A stretch of 64,000 nucleotides of DNA from a virus: IMG/VR virus record IMGVR_UViG_3300025127_007327, positions 33,460-97,459 of that record; one strand, 5' to 3'. A program made the translations under genes and the position numbers. The notes under the pieces were generated by a model, which was given only the letters and a program-made list of their open reading frames with translations, ran no database searches and was not told the DNA's origin. Below, piece after piece: positions 63,801 through 64,000 of this stretch (positions are counted from its first letter, which is position 1; the number at the start of each line of letters is the position of its first letter).

Positions 63801-63810
63801 AGGGTCTTAG
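63721..63810 (+). CDS. Candidate overlapping 29-residue peptide gene
   Basis: Within the end of the DUF1360-like gene, in another frame, an ATG at 63721 opens 29 codons ending TAG at 63810. AAGGA lies about nine bases upstream. The predicted peptide is rich in Thr/Asn, then basic with a CC pair (PVRRCCKGS). It would fill the gap before the next tagged gene. No homology could be checked, so this is a candidate only. Confidence 0.35.
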   Translation: MNTNNQTQTLVTWTNKWMLQPVRRCCKGS

Positions 63811-63812
63811 CT

Positions 63813-64000
63813 ATGAACATTACTGTAGAAGAATTAAAGTCGATTATTGCTGAAGAAATTCAGTCTATGGTTGAAGATGGTACCATTGATGAGAATATTT
63901 TAGATCGTCTTAAAGCTCAAACAAAAGGAATCGGTTCCGGTTTAGCCGGTGCTGCATTATCAAAACTTGGTGCTAAGGGTGCCGGCGCTGAATTAATGAG
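63813..64000 (+). CDS. Tagged protein 6, 3' end outside window
   Basis: The frame opens at ATG 63813 and is still open at the window edge (62 codons visible). It starts MNITVEELKSIIAEEI, fitting the shared N-terminal tag, and continues with an acidic helix and then a Gly/Ala-rich hydrophobic stretch (GIGSGLAGAALSKLGAKGAG). Function unknown; the tag and membrane-like segment resemble those of tagged proteins 2 and 4. Confidence 0.62.
   Translation, partial: MNITVEELKSIIAEEIQSMVEDGTIDENILDRLKAQTKGIGSGLAGAALSKLGAKGAGAELM

Noticed and set aside
1-64000. Reverse-strand open frames of 60-170 codons, for example 29259-29771, 10857-11354 and 62448-62849
   Set aside because: All lie fully inside well-supported + strand genes, lack good start context and encode low-complexity or unfamiliar sequence, so they are shadows of codon usage.

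Overview
This window is a continuous block of tailed-phage genome. All supported genes lie on the + strand, are packed with overlaps of 1-20 bases or very short gaps, and no gene-free stretch reaches 100 bases. T4-type hallmarks (gp55-like late sigma factor, gp25 and gp6 baseplate wedge proteins, gp17 terminase, gp20 portal) indicate a large T4-like myovirus infecting a bacterium. The DNA is AT-rich, and the style of its structural proteins (very long tail polypeptides, LamG domains, many short conserved unknown proteins) resembles uncultured marine T4-related phages. The host cannot be named from the sequence. No tRNA, CRISPR array, insertion sequence or integration gene was seen.

Layout. 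Bases 1-4178 hold a carbohydrate and surface-modification cassette: TylF-type methyltransferase, sulfotransferase, GDPD-like phosphodiesterase, HpcH-type aldolase, SIS-HAD fusion and NAD-dependent sugar epimerase. Bases 4171-6187 hold small genes and the gp55-like sigma factor. Bases 6193-20174 hold baseplate genes, including a hub-like protein with an M15 peptidase domain, a 2427-residue protein, gp25 and gp6. Bases 20164-45343 hold very large tail or virion proteins, including a 3305-residue LamG protein, and two pairs of paralogues. Bases 45356-52101 mix DNA-metabolism genes with small virion-like genes: RuvC-like nuclease, DnaG-type primase, and a single-chain Mre11-Rad50 (T4 gp47-gp46) fusion. 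Two consensus sigma-70 promoters drive the primase and the nuclease fusion. Bases 52101-58483 hold small tagged proteins, a tubulin/FtsZ-like GTPase, a putative lysis group and conserved unknowns. Bases 58480-64000 hold terminase, portal and genes expected to serve head assembly.

How the genes fit together. The primase, resolvase and recombination nuclease serve replication, recombination and repair of the phage DNA. gp55 would direct late transcription of the virion genes. Terminase and portal package DNA, and the baseplate and tail block builds the injection machine. The most interesting unexplained pattern is a shared N-terminal peptide of about 16 residues on six otherwise different proteins. 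It looks like a capsid-targeting and protease-cleavage tag, and would mark a set of cargo proteins loaded into the head and possibly ejected. Other notable features are the phage tubulin, the nuclease-ATPase fusion, and an apparently complete lack of CCWGG sites over 64 kb, visible in Pro-Gly codon choice.
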